Shown here: one piece after another, positions 7,516-16,314 of the stretch | Layout of the letters: the number at the start of each line of letters is the position of its first letter | Numbering within the stretch: position 1 is the first letter of the stretch | Origin: Sphaerothrix epifaneia | Lineage (GTDB): Bacteria > Cyanobacteriota > Cyanobacteriia > Phormidesmidales > Phormidesmidaceae | DNA: 64,000 nucleotides | NCBI RefSeq assembly: GCF_042788235.1 | Contig: NZ_JBHZOL010000086.1 | Location: 62,001-126,000, forward strand | Direction: 5' to 3' | Position numbers and translations under genes: made by a program | Notes under the pieces: generated by a model | The model's input: the letters and a program-made list of their open reading frames with translations, nothing else | The model's database searches: none | Told to the model about the DNA's origin: nothing

Positions 7516-8754
7516 TTAATCGCGCAGGTCTTGGGGTAAAGAGGTGGGCTTAACCTCTATCGACTCTTCTCGGCCATCTCGATAAATCACTACAGTCAAA
7601 GGTTCGCCGATTTCACTGGTTTCAACCTGGGTTTGTACCTCAGTCGCATTGCTGACAGGTTGACCGTTAACGCGCTTGATGACGTCTCCGCGCTCAAGCC
7701 CTGCTGCTTCGGCGGGGGTTCCTTCCATTACCCGCACGATAATTACCCCTTCATCTTGGTCTACTTCTATCCCCAATTCTTCGTCTTCGTTGATACGCTG
7801 TCGCATCTCAGGCGTTAAGTTGACCATCTGAACACCTAGGTAAGGATGCTGAACTTCTCCGGTGTTAAATAGCTCATCAGCAATTCGCTTGGCCGTTTCG
7901 ATAGGAATAGCAAACCCTAACCCTTGAGCATTAGCCCGAATTGCGGTATTGATGCCGATGACTTGCCCTCGGTCATTCAACAGAGGGCCGCCTGAGTTGC
8001 CTGGGTTAATCGCAGCGTCGGTTTGAATAAACTGCACGCGCTTACCCGGAACGCCAACCTGATAGCTCGTTCGGCCAATCGCGCTGATAATGCCAGCGGT
8101 TACAGTATTGTCTAGCCCTAGCGGGTTACCAATCGCGATCGCCCATTGCCCAGGGATAAGATCTTCAGTACTCCCCAAGGTCACGGTGGGCAAGTCAGCC
8201 GCTTCAATTTTGATGACCGCCACATCCGTCACCGAATCAGCCCCCACGACCTCACCTTCAAAGGCTCGCCCATCTTTGAGCGTCACGGTAACTTCGGTTG
8301 CCCCCTCCACTACGTGCGCATTGGTAATAATCTCTCCGTCTCGGCTCAAAATAAACCCAGAACCAGTACCTTGTTCAACCCGTTCTGGTAAAGAAGACGG
8401 CGGGGGCATATCCTCGCCAAAAAAACGCCTAAAGAGAGGATGTTGAAAAGTTTCTGGAAGTTCGCTAGAAATGGGCCGAGCAGCATCGATTCGTACCACG
8501 GCTGGGCCAATCCTCTGTACAGCCTCAGCAATAAAGTTAGGATTGCCTTGGGTTGGAATCAACGGAATAGCCGCTTGAGCGGTCGATTCTAGCGGCGACT
8601 GCAAAGCAGCAGGAACGGTGCTAGGTGCCGTGATGGCTGCGGATTCCGCTGACGATTGACTTTCGGCCAGATAATAGTGGCCGACAAAGCCCACGCCACA
8701 GCCTACCCCCAAAAGGGTGGTATACAGACCTAACTGCTGAAATGAGGAACTCAT
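7516..8754 (-). CDS. HhoA/HtrA-type periplasmic serine protease
   Basis: A 412-residue Deg/HtrA protease that degrades or refolds damaged exported proteins. The ATG at 8754 has AGGGA nine bases upstream and puts the hydrophobic signal or anchor (LYTTLLGVGCGVGFVGHYY) at the amino end; an upstream ATG at 8808 would add 18 unlikely residues. The catalytic triad is His147 (TNAHVVEG), Asp177 (SVTDVAVIK) and Ser254 (NPGNSGGPL). A single PDZ domain follows at about 310-400. Cyanobacteria have three such proteins (HtrA, HhoA, HhoB); the sequence alone does not let me choose safely. Confidence 0.93.
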   Translation of the reverse strand: MSSSFQQLGLYTTLLGVGCGVGFVGHYYLAESQSSAESAAITAPSTVPAALQSPLESTAQAAIPLIPTQGNPNFIAEAVQRIGPAVVRIDAARPISSELPETFQHPLFRRFFGEDMPPPSSLPERVEQGTGSGFILSRDGEIITNAHVVEGATEVTVTLKDGRAFEGEVVGADSVTDVAVIKIEAADLPTVTLGSTEDLIPGQWAIAIGNPLGLDNTVTAGIISAIGRTSYQVGVPGKRVQFIQTDAAINPGNSGGPLLNDRGQVIGINTAIRANAQGLGFAIPIETAKRIADELFNTGEVQHPYLGVQMVNLTPEMRQRINEDEELGIEVDQDEGVIIVRVMEGTPAEAAGLERGDVIKRVNGQPVSNATEVQTQVETSEIGEPLTVVIYRDGREESIEVKPTSLPQDLRD

Positions 8755-8990
8755 ATTGATTTCCCTACTGCAAAAGAGTAACTCCAAGAGGCTCTTATAA
8801 AAGCCCAACCTTACTTTAGCGAATTCAACCTAAACAATCCTGGCAGGCCAACGTCCTTTTATAAACAGCCCATTAAATCGTGCGGAAAGCTAGATCGAGT
8901 GGATGAATCTTTAAAAAAACGCTTAGATCATCATTGTAAAGGAGCGACTGTTTTCGGTTAACTGGTAAACCTGCGCAGATCTTGAGATTG

Positions 8991-9899
8991 ATGTCCCTAA
9001 CCTTAAAAAAAGCACGTCGGCAAAGACGGGTGGCAGTTCTAGCAAGTTTAGCGATGGCTAGCGCCTTTTCTCCGGCGATCGCCGCCGCTCAAACAGCGCC
9101 TGAGTCGCTCTGTCGTCCGCCAGCCCTTGAGCGGCTGGTGCAGCACCGTATTGCTGCGGGTGAGACGCTAGAAACTATCGCGCAGCAATATAATTTGATT
9201 CCAGAAACGCTGCTAGGGTTGAATCCGAATTTGCGGCAGGGTCGTTTGCCAGTGGGAACTGAAATTCGCATCCCCCCTTTCAACGGCATTCAGGTACAAA
9301 CTGCTGCAGGTCAAGACTGGCAAGCTGTGGCTGAAGCTTACGGGGTGCGGGCGGATGTTTTGTTTGAGGTCAATGGGTGTCAAGCTCAGGTACCGCGAAA
9401 CCTTTTTATTCCAGGGATAAATTGGTTTCCGGGGTTGAGTGCGGCTACCTTATCATCTGCTATCAGCCGTGAGCACGACTTGCAAGGGTATCCTTTGCCG
9501 AATCAAGCCCGGGTGATTATAAGTTATGGTTGGCAACCTGATGCTGAACGCGAAGACCTGATATTTAGCAACGGAATTGCCTTAGCGGCAGCACCAAACA
9601 CGCCCGTTTTGGCGGTGGGTGACGGCGTAGTCGCCTTTGTTGGTCAACAAGCAGGTTATGGCAACCTCGTCGTTATCAACCATCGTCAAGGTCTGCAAAC
9701 TCGCTACGCCCACCTCAATACGTTTTCAGTTTCAGTCGGAGAGCAGATTCAGCAGGGTGACGAAATTGCTACGATTGCAGCAGCAGAGGTAGCCGATGAG
9801 ACATCTTACCTTTATTTTGAGGTACGCTTGAATTCTCAAGCAGGCTGGGTAGCTCAAGATCCAAACCGCTATCTTTCATTGGTTGATCTGCGGCAATAA
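8991..9899 (+). CDS. LysM plus LytM-like (M23) protein with degenerate metal site
   Basis: An exported 302-residue envelope protein. After a signal peptide (LASLAMASAFSPAIAAAQ, cut near residue 34) come two LysM domains that bind peptidoglycan (about residues 50-100 and 105-145) and a C-terminal M23/LytM fold. In active M23 enzymes zinc is bound by an HxxxD segment and an HxH segment. Here the matching places read FSNGIALAA and SYLYFEV, so both the first ligand pair and the HxH are gone; only YAHL is kept. It is probably not a hydrolase but could act like EnvC/NlpD, which activate amidases. The start is the ATG at 8991; a TTG nine bases earlier is possible. Confidence 0.85.
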   Translation: MSLTLKKARRQRRVAVLASLAMASAFSPAIAAAQTAPESLCRPPALERLVQHRIAAGETLETIAQQYNLIPETLLGLNPNLRQGRLPVGTEIRIPPFNGIQVQTAAGQDWQAVAEAYGVRADVLFEVNGCQAQVPRNLFIPGINWFPGLSAATLSSAISREHDLQGYPLPNQARVIISYGWQPDAEREDLIFSNGIALAAAPNTPVLAVGDGVVAFVGQQAGYGNLVVINHRQGLQTRYAHLNTFSVSVGEQIQQGDEIATIAAAEVADETSYLYFEVRLNSQAGWVAQDPNRYLSLVDLRQ

Positions 9900-9980
9900 A
9901 AGTGTGTTGCTTTTAGCAGAAGCGCCTACAATTTTTGTAGCCGTTGTCTGTGGCAGCGCTGCTGAGGCTCAGAAAACGTT

Positions 9981-10799
9981 ATGACACAGAATCAGCGTCA
10001 CAATTCCGCCTATCCGGGTCTGGATTTATTCCCGTCAGAGGCTGCAAAGGCGTCTTTAGAAACATCTGCCAATCTTGAGCGTTTCATTCGCTTCGTTTTG
10101 CGCTATCCGCTAGGGCTGCTCGGCGGGATTTGGCTGATATCTGTGCTGATTGCGATTTTGGCCTTGGGGGGCTTGATGGATCCAGGTGTCGATCGCTCTC
10201 CTCAAACCGCTCAATCTTCCCCATCAGAGCCATCGGCAACGGCTTCGCCATCTACTTCTCAACGCCGAACTACTGCGGTAGAACCAGCAGCCCCAATTGA
10301 ATCAGACAGAGCGATCGCCGTTGCTGCTCAAAGTACGACAGCAGAATTACCAGGCTGGTCACTGCTGTTTTTGGTGGGAGCCTGTGCTGGGGGCTGCTTT
10401 GTGCTGTCACGTTATCTACAACGGCCTACCGCCAGTGGCACCGGGCTTGTTAACCGTAAATCTTCTCGTAAACCACCATCGACTAAGCGTTCTACTCCTC
10501 TCGTTAGTGGCCCCAAGCGCCTTAAACCCTTTGAGCCAAACGCCCCTCAGCCTCAACCGTTAACGGCACAGGAGACACTTTCGCCCCAGTTTAGCGCGAC
10601 GACTCCACCCCTACATACAAACGTTGCGGCATCAAAATCGCTATCGACCGCATCTACAGGAGAGCCAACCGCTTATGAAGCAGCGGCTGTTGTCACAGTC
10701 TTGCCCGAACAAGCCGATCATCCGCTAGATTGGCCGGAGGGAAGTTTGGCTCATCAGCTAGATATTCGTCAACAGCGATCGCTCTCTTCTTTGCTCTAA
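9981..10799 (+). CDS. Hypothetical membrane protein with two spans and low-complexity linkers
   Basis: I do not recognise this 272-residue protein. It has a soluble start, a first hydrophobic segment (LGLLGGIWLISVLIAILAL, about 42-62), a Ser/Thr/Pro/Ala linker, a second segment (GWSLLFLVGACAGGCFVL, about 126-144), a basic patch (KSSRKPPSTKRST), then a long Pro/Ser/Thr/Ala-rich tail. The two spans place both ends on the same side of the membrane. The gene begins 82 bases after the LysM protein and ends seven bases before the deacetylase-family gene, so the three may form a unit. Confidence 0.7.
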   Translation: MTQNQRHNSAYPGLDLFPSEAAKASLETSANLERFIRFVLRYPLGLLGGIWLISVLIAILALGGLMDPGVDRSPQTAQSSPSEPSATASPSTSQRRTTAVEPAAPIESDRAIAVAAQSTTAELPGWSLLFLVGACAGGCFVLSRYLQRPTASGTGLVNRKSSRKPPSTKRSTPLVSGPKRLKPFEPNAPQPQPLTAQETLSPQFSATTPPLHTNVAASKSLSTASTGEPTAYEAAAVVTVLPEQADHPLDWPEGSLAHQLDIRQQRSLSSLL

Positions 10800-10806
10800 G
10801 GTCAGC

Positions 10807-11727
10807 TTGAACGGTTTACCCGTTGTTTACCACCCGGACTATGTTGTGCCTCTGCCAGTTGGGCACCGTTTTCCAATGGCAAAATTTGGTTTGCTTTGCG
10901 AACAGTTGTTGGCCGAAAGGGTCATTACATCAGCGCAGATTTATCAACCTGGCCCACCTCCCTTAGACTGGATTGAACTGGTACATACGCCAGCCTATGT
11001 TCAGGCATACCAGCAGGGAACTTTGTCTGCTAAAGCCCAGCGCCGGATTGGTTTGCCTTGGAGTCCGGCCTTGGTCAAGCGCACCTGTACAGCCGTGGGC
11101 GGTACGATTTTGACCGCCAAGTTGGCGCTGCAATTTGGTCTAGCGTGCAATACCGCAGGCGGCACTCACCATGCCTTCGCTGACTATGGATCGGGCTTTT
11201 GCATTTTTAACGATTTAGCGATCGCCGCTCGCCTTTTACAAAAACAAGGATTGGTGCGGCAAGTGCTAATTGTAGACTTAGACGTACACCAGGGAGATGG
11301 AACCGCCCACATTTTTCACGATGATGCCAGTGTTTTTACTTTTTCAATGCATTGCGAGGTCAATTTTCCAGGCCGTAAACAGCAAAGCGATCTTGATGTT
11401 CCGTTAGCAGAAAGACTCGAAGATGAGGCTTATCTCACCTGCCTTAAAACTTATTTGCCGGATTTACTTAATCAGGTGAAGCCAGACCTGGTTTTGTTTG
11501 ATGCTGGAGCTGATACGCACAAAGGCGATCGCCTGGGTAAACTAGCGCTCAGCAACGCTGGCTTGTACCAGCGAGAATACTATGTTTTAAACACCTGTTT
11601 GCAAGCCGGATATCCAGTTGCCAGCGTGATTGGCGGAGGATACGCTGAAGATATGAGGGCACTGGTTGATCGGCACGCAATGCTGCATCGAGCCGCCGCT
11701 CAGGTCTATCGCCAGAATCGACTATAG
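10807..11727 (+). CDS. Histone-deacetylase-family (arginase-fold) hydrolase
   Basis: A zinc hydrolase of the HDAC/acetoin-utilisation/acetylpolyamine amidohydrolase superfamily, 306 residues, nearest in layout to class IV enzymes. Visible active-site blocks are TAGGTHHAFADYGSGFCIFN (paired His), LIVDLDVHQGDGTAHIF (Asp and His zinc ligands) and FDAGADTHKGDRLG (third ligand Asp). The bacterial substrate may be acetyl-lysine proteins or acetylated amines; it cannot be told from the sequence. The start is TTG at 10807, seven bases after the upstream stop. trhO follows 32 bases downstream on the same strand. Confidence 0.88.
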   Translation: MNGLPVVYHPDYVVPLPVGHRFPMAKFGLLCEQLLAERVITSAQIYQPGPPPLDWIELVHTPAYVQAYQQGTLSAKAQRRIGLPWSPALVKRTCTAVGGTILTAKLALQFGLACNTAGGTHHAFADYGSGFCIFNDLAIAARLLQKQGLVRQVLIVDLDVHQGDGTAHIFHDDASVFTFSMHCEVNFPGRKQQSDLDVPLAERLEDEAYLTCLKTYLPDLLNQVKPDLVLFDAGADTHKGDRLGKLALSNAGLYQREYYVLNTCLQAGYPVASVIGGGYAEDMRALVDRHAMLHRAAAQVYRQNRL

Positions 11728-11758
11728 TGAAAAATCTGTCACGGTTGCAGTTGCGTTT

Positions 11759-12646
11759 ATGACGGTTGTTGCTACTTTTTATCAGTTCGTTTCGCTGCCT
11801 GACTGCACAGACCTACAAAAAAAGCTGCTCAGTCAAGGCCAACACCATGCTATTAAAGGTACCTTGCTGCTGGCTGAGGAAGGTCTTAATGCGACGATAG
11901 CAGGCTCTCGGCAGGGAATGGATGCTTTTTTGGCCTTTCTTCAAAAAGACCCTCGCTTTAAAGGGCTAGAAATTCGCGAATCGTTAGCCCCTAGCCCGCC
12001 GTTTGAGCGGCTAAAAGTCAAAATTAAGCGAGAGATTGTGACTTTTGACCACCCCGTAGCCGATCCTACCCGGCAAGTGGGTACCTACGTCGAACCTCAC
12101 GACTGGAATCAGATCATTTGCGATCCAGACACGCTGGTAATTGATACCCGCAATGACTACGAAGTGTCGATTGGTACCTTTCAAAGTGCCCAAAACCCTC
12201 AAACACGCTCTTTTCGAGAGTTTCCTAAATATGTGCAAACCCACCTCGATCCGCAAAAGCATACTCGTGTAGCGATGTTTTGTACGGGCGGAATCCGCTG
12301 CGAAAAAGCTTCAGCCTACTTGCTCGATCAAGGCTTTCAGCAGGTTTATCACCTCAAGGGGGGGATTCTAAAATACCTTGAACAGATACCAGCTGAAGAA
12401 AGTTTGTGGCAAGGAGAATGCTTTGTTTTTGATGAGCGGGTCGCCGTACGCCACGGTTTGGAGCCTGGTAGCTATGACATGTGTCAGGCTTGTGGCCACC
12501 CCCTCGACCAGACAGCCCAATCAGCGCCGCAATTTGAAGCGGGCATTTCTTGCCCCGCCTGCTATGATCGCCTCACACCAGAACGACGCGATCGCTTGCG
12601 GCAACGCCGTCTTCAACAAGCTCAAGCTCATCGAGCCAGTCCTTAG
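11759..12646 (+). CDS. trhO: tRNA uridine(34) hydroxylase, rhodanese-like
   Basis: TrhO (YceA) makes 5-hydroxyuridine at the wobble base of some tRNAs using oxygen. The 295-residue protein has the two-part layout: an amino domain starting TVVATFYQFVSLPDC with EGLNATIAGSRQGMDAF, and a rhodanese domain with VIDTRNDYEVSIGTF and the catalytic Cys loop MFCTGGIRCEKAS. A Cys cluster near the end (CQACGHP and CPACYD) is typical of the family. I start at the ATG at 11759; reading further up would overlap the previous gene in a frame without conserved sequence. Confidence 0.93.
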   Translation: MTVVATFYQFVSLPDCTDLQKKLLSQGQHHAIKGTLLLAEEGLNATIAGSRQGMDAFLAFLQKDPRFKGLEIRESLAPSPPFERLKVKIKREIVTFDHPVADPTRQVGTYVEPHDWNQIICDPDTLVIDTRNDYEVSIGTFQSAQNPQTRSFREFPKYVQTHLDPQKHTRVAMFCTGGIRCEKASAYLLDQGFQQVYHLKGGILKYLEQIPAEESLWQGECFVFDERVAVRHGLEPGSYDMCQACGHPLDQTAQSAPQFEAGISCPACYDRLTPERRDRLRQRRLQQAQAHRASP

Positions 12647-12704
12647 CAAATCTGCGTGTTAAGCTATCAGATCAAAGGTACTTATTTAACTCAGGGATAC
12701 AGGC

Positions 12705-13085
12705 ATGGAGAAAGCTGCCACAATTAGCTATGAGGCCGGAATTGCGGCTTTAGTCGGAGCCGGAATTGTGCTGGCTGGCTTTGCCTTTGCAGGTCACAAG
12801 TTAATTGGAGAAACGGCTTTTGCACCACGTTCTAGTAAGTTTCAGCAGCAGTGGAGCCAGGTACACAAAGCGATCGCCGTTTGGGATATGCAAACAGCCA
12901 AAGCTAATTTAGTGCCTCTTAGCCAAAGCCGAGACAAGTGCGTTGCTGAGTTTGCTAAACGCCTCAATAATCAGCTCAGCGAAGAGGGAGCAGAAGCTTT
13001 TCGCTCGGTTAACCCCCTCAAGCGATCGCTGAACGGAGATTGGGGTTGCGATTTAGAAGTCGTACCTTATGAGTTTTCTCCTTAG
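12705..13085 (+). CDS. Hypothetical protein with one N-terminal membrane span
   Basis: Not recognised. The 126-residue protein has one hydrophobic segment near the start (AALVGAGIVLAGFAFAGH, about 14-31) and then a soluble, mainly helical domain with two Cys residues (RDKCVAEFAKRL and DWGCDLEV). The lack of a cleavage site suggests a membrane anchor. The ATG has AGGGATACAGGC before it. Its stop abuts that of the convergent get3d gene with no bases between, so there is no room for a terminator in the gap. Confidence 0.72.
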   Translation: MEKAATISYEAGIAALVGAGIVLAGFAFAGHKLIGETAFAPRSSKFQQQWSQVHKAIAVWDMQTAKANLVPLSQSRDKCVAEFAKRLNNQLSEEGAEAFRSVNPLKRSLNGDWGCDLEVVPYEFSP

Positions 13086-14264
13086 CTAAGCGACGGCAAA
13101 TCGAATTTTTAAGTAGTCATTTTCTATCTTTGCTCCAGATGGCTGCAGCGCCGCTAGCGCCTGAGGAAGCACTAAATTACGACGATGATTGCCAATGCGA
13201 ATATTGAGTTCGTCTGCCGTTTTACTCAATTCAACCTGATCTTTAGGAATACCCGGTAAGTAAACTTCTAAGCTATAGTGGTCAGCCTCTTGAACCACGC
13301 GCAACGTTGTTTCTTTGTAGTAAACCTGGGTTGGATCTTCTTCCGCGTAAAGTTCAGTCTTCAAACGCTGTAGCGCTGCTAGACCACACATCTCCTCAGA
13401 AAAGAGCGGTATTTCTTTGACGGGCAAAGGGCGAAAATTTTCGTGAATCTCGTGACGATAAGCTTGCTGCTGGTCTTTCCAACGTTGAAAGAAAGGATCC
13501 TGCACACTATCTGGAATGATACGGTTAGCAATAACTAAATCGGTGCCGACGTTATAAAGACTGAGATAAGCATGCGCCCGCAAAGACTCTTTGATCACCA
13601 TTTTTTCAGGGTTAGTCACCAGCCTAACGGAGGTAGTCGCTGCATCGGTTAGCACTTTTTCGAGAGCCTCTAGCTGTTCGTAAAATTCATAGGGGGCATC
13701 CATGACTTCGGTTGTCGGTAATGAAAAACCAGCGACCGGACGAAAGAGCGGCTCTACCAAAGGACGCAGCGCTGCTGAAACGGCCTGAAACGGCTTGTAG
13801 AGGCGACGCATGTACCAGCCTGCCACTTCCGGCAAACTGAGCAATCGTAAAGCTGTACCCGTAGGGGCAGAGTCGATGATCAAAACGTCGTATTCGCCCT
13901 CGTCGTAGTGGCGTTTCATGCGAACAAGGCTAAAAATTTCGTCCATCCCAGGCAAAATAGCCAGTTCTTCGGCTTCAACGCCCTGTAAACCTCGCGCTTG
14001 CAAAACTTCGGTGATGTAGCGCTTAACGGCTCCCCAATTACCTTCAAGCTCCATCAGGGCATCTAGTTCTGCTCCCCACAGGTTAGGCTGAACCTGCTGA
14101 GGAGCATGCCCTAGCTCTAAATCAAAGCTATCTGCCAGAGAATGAGCCGGATCGGTGCTGAGAACTAGCGTCTTGTAGCCTAACTCAGCGCAGCGTAAAC
14201 CCGTTGCCGCTGCAACAGAGGTTTTGCCTACACCTCCTTTTCCAGTCATGAGGATGACGCGCAT
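13086..14264 (-). CDS. Get3d: ArsA/Get3-type ATPase with alpha-crystallin tail
   Basis: A P-loop ATPase of the ArsA/Get3 family, 392 residues. The deviant Walker A GKGGVGKTS is at residues 8-16, followed by the switch DPAHSLADSF and the PTGTALRLLSLPE helix region. The last ~75 residues (from about 315) read as an alpha-crystallin/small heat-shock fold, with EVYLPGIPKDQVELS and ENDYLKIRFA. This fusion is the mark of Get3d, a form described in cyanobacteria and plants, distinct from the eukaryotic Get3 that targets tail-anchored proteins. The Get3 CxxC zinc pair is absent. The client is not settled; a role in membrane-protein handling is inferred. An HLR1-like site lies 27 bases upstream. Confidence 0.9.
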   Translation of the reverse strand: MRVILMTGKGGVGKTSVAAATGLRCAELGYKTLVLSTDPAHSLADSFDLELGHAPQQVQPNLWGAELDALMELEGNWGAVKRYITEVLQARGLQGVEAEELAILPGMDEIFSLVRMKRHYDEGEYDVLIIDSAPTGTALRLLSLPEVAGWYMRRLYKPFQAVSAALRPLVEPLFRPVAGFSLPTTEVMDAPYEFYEQLEALEKVLTDAATTSVRLVTNPEKMVIKESLRAHAYLSLYNVGTDLVIANRIIPDSVQDPFFQRWKDQQQAYRHEIHENFRPLPVKEIPLFSEEMCGLAALQRLKTELYAEEDPTQVYYKETTLRVVQEADHYSLEVYLPGIPKDQVELSKTADELNIRIGNHRRNLVLPQALAALQPSGAKIENDYLKIRFAVA

Positions 14265-14608
14265 AAAAGTTCTAGCCCTATCTCATAAACGTTACATTCT
14301 TTTACTTTATCGGTTTTATTGGGAAACTGGGCAAGATTTTGGCGCTTGTAACGTTTTTTCTCGATTTGAGAATTTACTTTTCTTGAAGCGATCGCTAGAG
14401 GTGATTAGCTGTCTTGTTTATATAGCGGGATTTGCCCTTAGCTGCACCGGGTTGAGCAACGGGGTCAAAACGGCTTACCTAATTCTCGTAGCTTCTAACA
14501 CCTAGGCGGAATTGAGTAAAGCTTATGATAGATGAAACTTATATCATTTGCCTGATTAATTTTTCACAGCCTCAAAATATAATCAAAGAGCGTCTAGCTA
14601 TTTAAGCA
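14265..14608. other. Divergent intergenic region between get3d and 14609 gene
   Basis: The gap holds both promoters. Besides the HLR1-like pair at 14291-14308, ATGATA at 14525-14530 and TATCAT at 14542-14547 form a six-base inverted repeat about 60 bases before the plus-strand gene. A 93-codon frame over 14224-14505 overlaps get3d and has no protein-like pattern, so I do not call it. Confidence 0.35.
14291..14308. promoter_or_regulatory. HLR1-like RpaB site upstream of get3d
   Basis: GTTACATT, two bases, then TTTACTTT. HLR1, bound by the response regulator RpaB, is two (G/T)TTACA(T/A)(T/A) repeats two bases apart. The first repeat is a perfect match, the second differs at one base, and the spacing is exact. 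It lies 27-44 bases upstream of the get3d ATG. Confidence 0.5.
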
Positions 14609-14989
14609 ATGCTTACACTGCCCAATCAAAAAGTAAACCTTCCTGTTGCTGTCAAAGAAAAAAAGATGGCAGCAGAACGTATGCACGATGTGCATTTGAT
14701 TTTGGAAAATCTTTTTATGCGGGAAGAGGCTAGCGTCAAGCTAATCTTAGATTGTCTTTACGATATCGGTTCCATCAACTTAATCAACGAAAGGTTTGCC
14801 AATCGCCCTTTGAATCGGGTGATGAAGCTAATTGCCAAAATGACAAAACCGGCTTTTCGATTTTTTGCAGTCCGCTGGTTTCAAAAGAACTGCCCTCGCC
14901 TCATTGCTGACTGGCTTTATACGCAGGTTGTTTTCTCTGGCGATTTCTTAAAAGCTTCTCCCATTCCAACACCGGATCCCGAAAGCTAG
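14609..14989 (+). CDS. Conserved-looking hypothetical protein, 126 aa
   Basis: Function unknown. The protein is basic, with an amphipathic helical core rich in Leu, Phe and Trp (EASVKLILDCLYDIGSINLI, then MTKPAFRFFAVRWFQKNCP). No clear membrane span and no signal peptide. The pattern of spaced hydrophobic residues and the well-kept frame argue for a real gene. The ATG at 14609 lacks a good ribosome site; in-frame ATGs at codons 20 and 25 could be the true start, just before the conserved-looking core. Confidence 0.68.
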   Translation: MLTLPNQKVNLPVAVKEKKMAAERMHDVHLILENLFMREEASVKLILDCLYDIGSINLINERFANRPLNRVMKLIAKMTKPAFRFFAVRWFQKNCPRLIADWLYTQVVFSGDFLKASPIPTPDPES

Positions 14990-15052
14990 GCTGGTAGCTA
15001 AGCAAAGCAGATTGAGCAAAAATCTTATAGTCTTTTGAACTGACTCAAATAC

Positions 15053-15418
15053 TTAAAGCTGATCAATATACTCTCGCCAATAAACGATTTTTCGCTGGCT
15101 GTTCAGCTCAATGATGATGGCATCTTCAGCCCGTTTTTGCTGACCTGTTTGGCGATTCGTTTCTTGCCACTGCCATTCGACTGCGATCGCATTGTTTTGC
15201 ACTACAATTCTTTGAATCGTTATCTCAACTTGATGAGCGGCCGCAAAAAAGGCATTCGCTGATTGATAAACTTGCGATCGCCCTTGTAGTTGTTGACCCG
15301 GCACAACAAAGCGGCAGTCCTCAGCAAAATCAGCCACAATTTGTTCAGCATTAGCCGTTTCCCAGGCTTTTGCTTGGCGGCTGACCAGTGCTTGAGCATC
15401 GGTTGGAGAAAGAGGCAT
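15053..15418 (-). CDS. NTF2-like / SnoaL-like fold protein
   Basis: A 121-residue protein of the NTF2-like superfamily, a cone-shaped alpha+beta fold used by isomerases, dehydratases and ligand-binding domains. It opens with a helix (QALVSRQAKAWETANAEQIV), then the typical FAEDCRFVVPG strand, a helix ending in FFAAAHQVEITIQRIVV, and paired strands ending RKIVYWREYIDQL. The fold is clear; the ligand or reaction is not. It lies downstream of plastocyanin with its own start; a 213-base gap argues against tight coupling. Confidence 0.8.
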   Translation of the reverse strand: MPLSPTDAQALVSRQAKAWETANAEQIVADFAEDCRFVVPGQQLQGRSQVYQSANAFFAAAHQVEITIQRIVVQNNAIAVEWQWQETNRQTGQQKRAEDAIIIELNSQRKIVYWREYIDQL

Positions 15419-15631
15419 AGCAGCAGCTCAGCAATGAAAGGTCTACCCGTATTTGACAAAACAATCTGCTTATTCGGCCAGCCATTTCCAGCAACACATC
15501 CGCAAATAGCGATTGCCAGTAAGCAGGTGCCGATCCTTAACCAGACAAAACTAACCATATCGGGTTTTCTTAAAGCAAATGGGGACATGCAGCGCACATC
15601 CCCATCAAAGTTGGATAGCTTTTAAGGAAAA

Positions 15632-16048
15632 TTACCCTTCTAGGACGACCTTACCAACCATACCCGCTCCCCGGTGAGGTGCGCAGTAGTAGCTGTACTC
15701 ACCAGTGGGCATATCATCGGTGAAAGTGGTGGAATAAGACTCACCAGGAGCAAAGGTAAGCTGCTCGTGAGAAATCTTATCAGCCAAAGCTTTATCACCA
15801 GGGCTGTTTTTTTCGTCAAAGATAACGTTATGGGGGGCCATTTTATTGTTGACCCAGGTAACGGTATCACCAGGCTTAACGCTGATGCTGGCGGGTTCAA
15901 AAACCAGCAAACCTGCGTCAGATCCCATTTTTACTTCATAATTTTCTGCAGCAGCAGGCGCAGCACTCAGAAAAACAGTGCCTGCCACGATAGCGATCGC
16001 CGCGAGGGCAATGCTAAGGCTGCGGGAAATCCGGGCAATTAATTTCAT
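15632..16048 (-). CDS. petE: Plastocyanin
   Basis: Plastocyanin carries electrons in the thylakoid lumen from cytochrome b6f to photosystem I. The preprotein is 138 residues; the first 34 are a signal peptide ending AAPAAA, leaving a mature protein of about 104. The type-1 copper ligands are all present: His73 (MAPHNV), Cys122, His125 and Met130 (YYCAPHRGAGM). The ATG at 16048 has AGAGGT seven bases upstream; an ATG at 16090 would only add residues before the signal peptide. It lies downstream of psbV on the same strand, with 266 bases between, so it probably has its own, copper-responsive, promoter. Confidence 0.97.
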   Translation of the reverse strand: MKLIARISRSLSIALAAIAIVAGTVFLSAAPAAAENYEVKMGSDAGLLVFEPASISVKPGDTVTWVNNKMAPHNVIFDEKNSPGDKALADKISHEQLTFAPGESYSTTFTDDMPTGEYSYYCAPHRGAGMVGKVVLEG

Positions 16049-16196
16049 GTTGACCTCTAAAGGTTGCATCTCAAAGGTTCTCCAAGGCAATATTCTATCT
16101 TGGATTCTAATAATTACCTTAACGAATCTATGGATTGAGACGGCGTTTGCAATTCAATTCCTAGAAAATTTAGCCGTTTTAATGATCAAAGCTGAT

Positions 16197-16216
16197 GCCA
16201 GTCAACGCTGACTGGC
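16197..16216. repeat. Hairpin in psbV-petE gap
   Basis: GCCAGTCA and TGACTGGC form a perfect eight-pair stem with a four-base loop, about 100 bases after the psbV stop. No T-run follows on either strand, so it may mark a 3' end or processing site rather than an intrinsic terminator. Confidence 0.5.
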
Positions 16217-16314
16217 ACTGCGGTAGGCTAGCCTCTTCAGGTAGCGGGCTGCTTACTGGCAAAAACCAACTCCTCAATGAAAAGGTTGCTACCGCAGACA
16301 CTGGCTGAACAACG

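Noticed and set aside
14224..14505. 93-codon plus-strand frame
   Set aside because: It overlaps get3d and its promoter and has no protein-like pattern.
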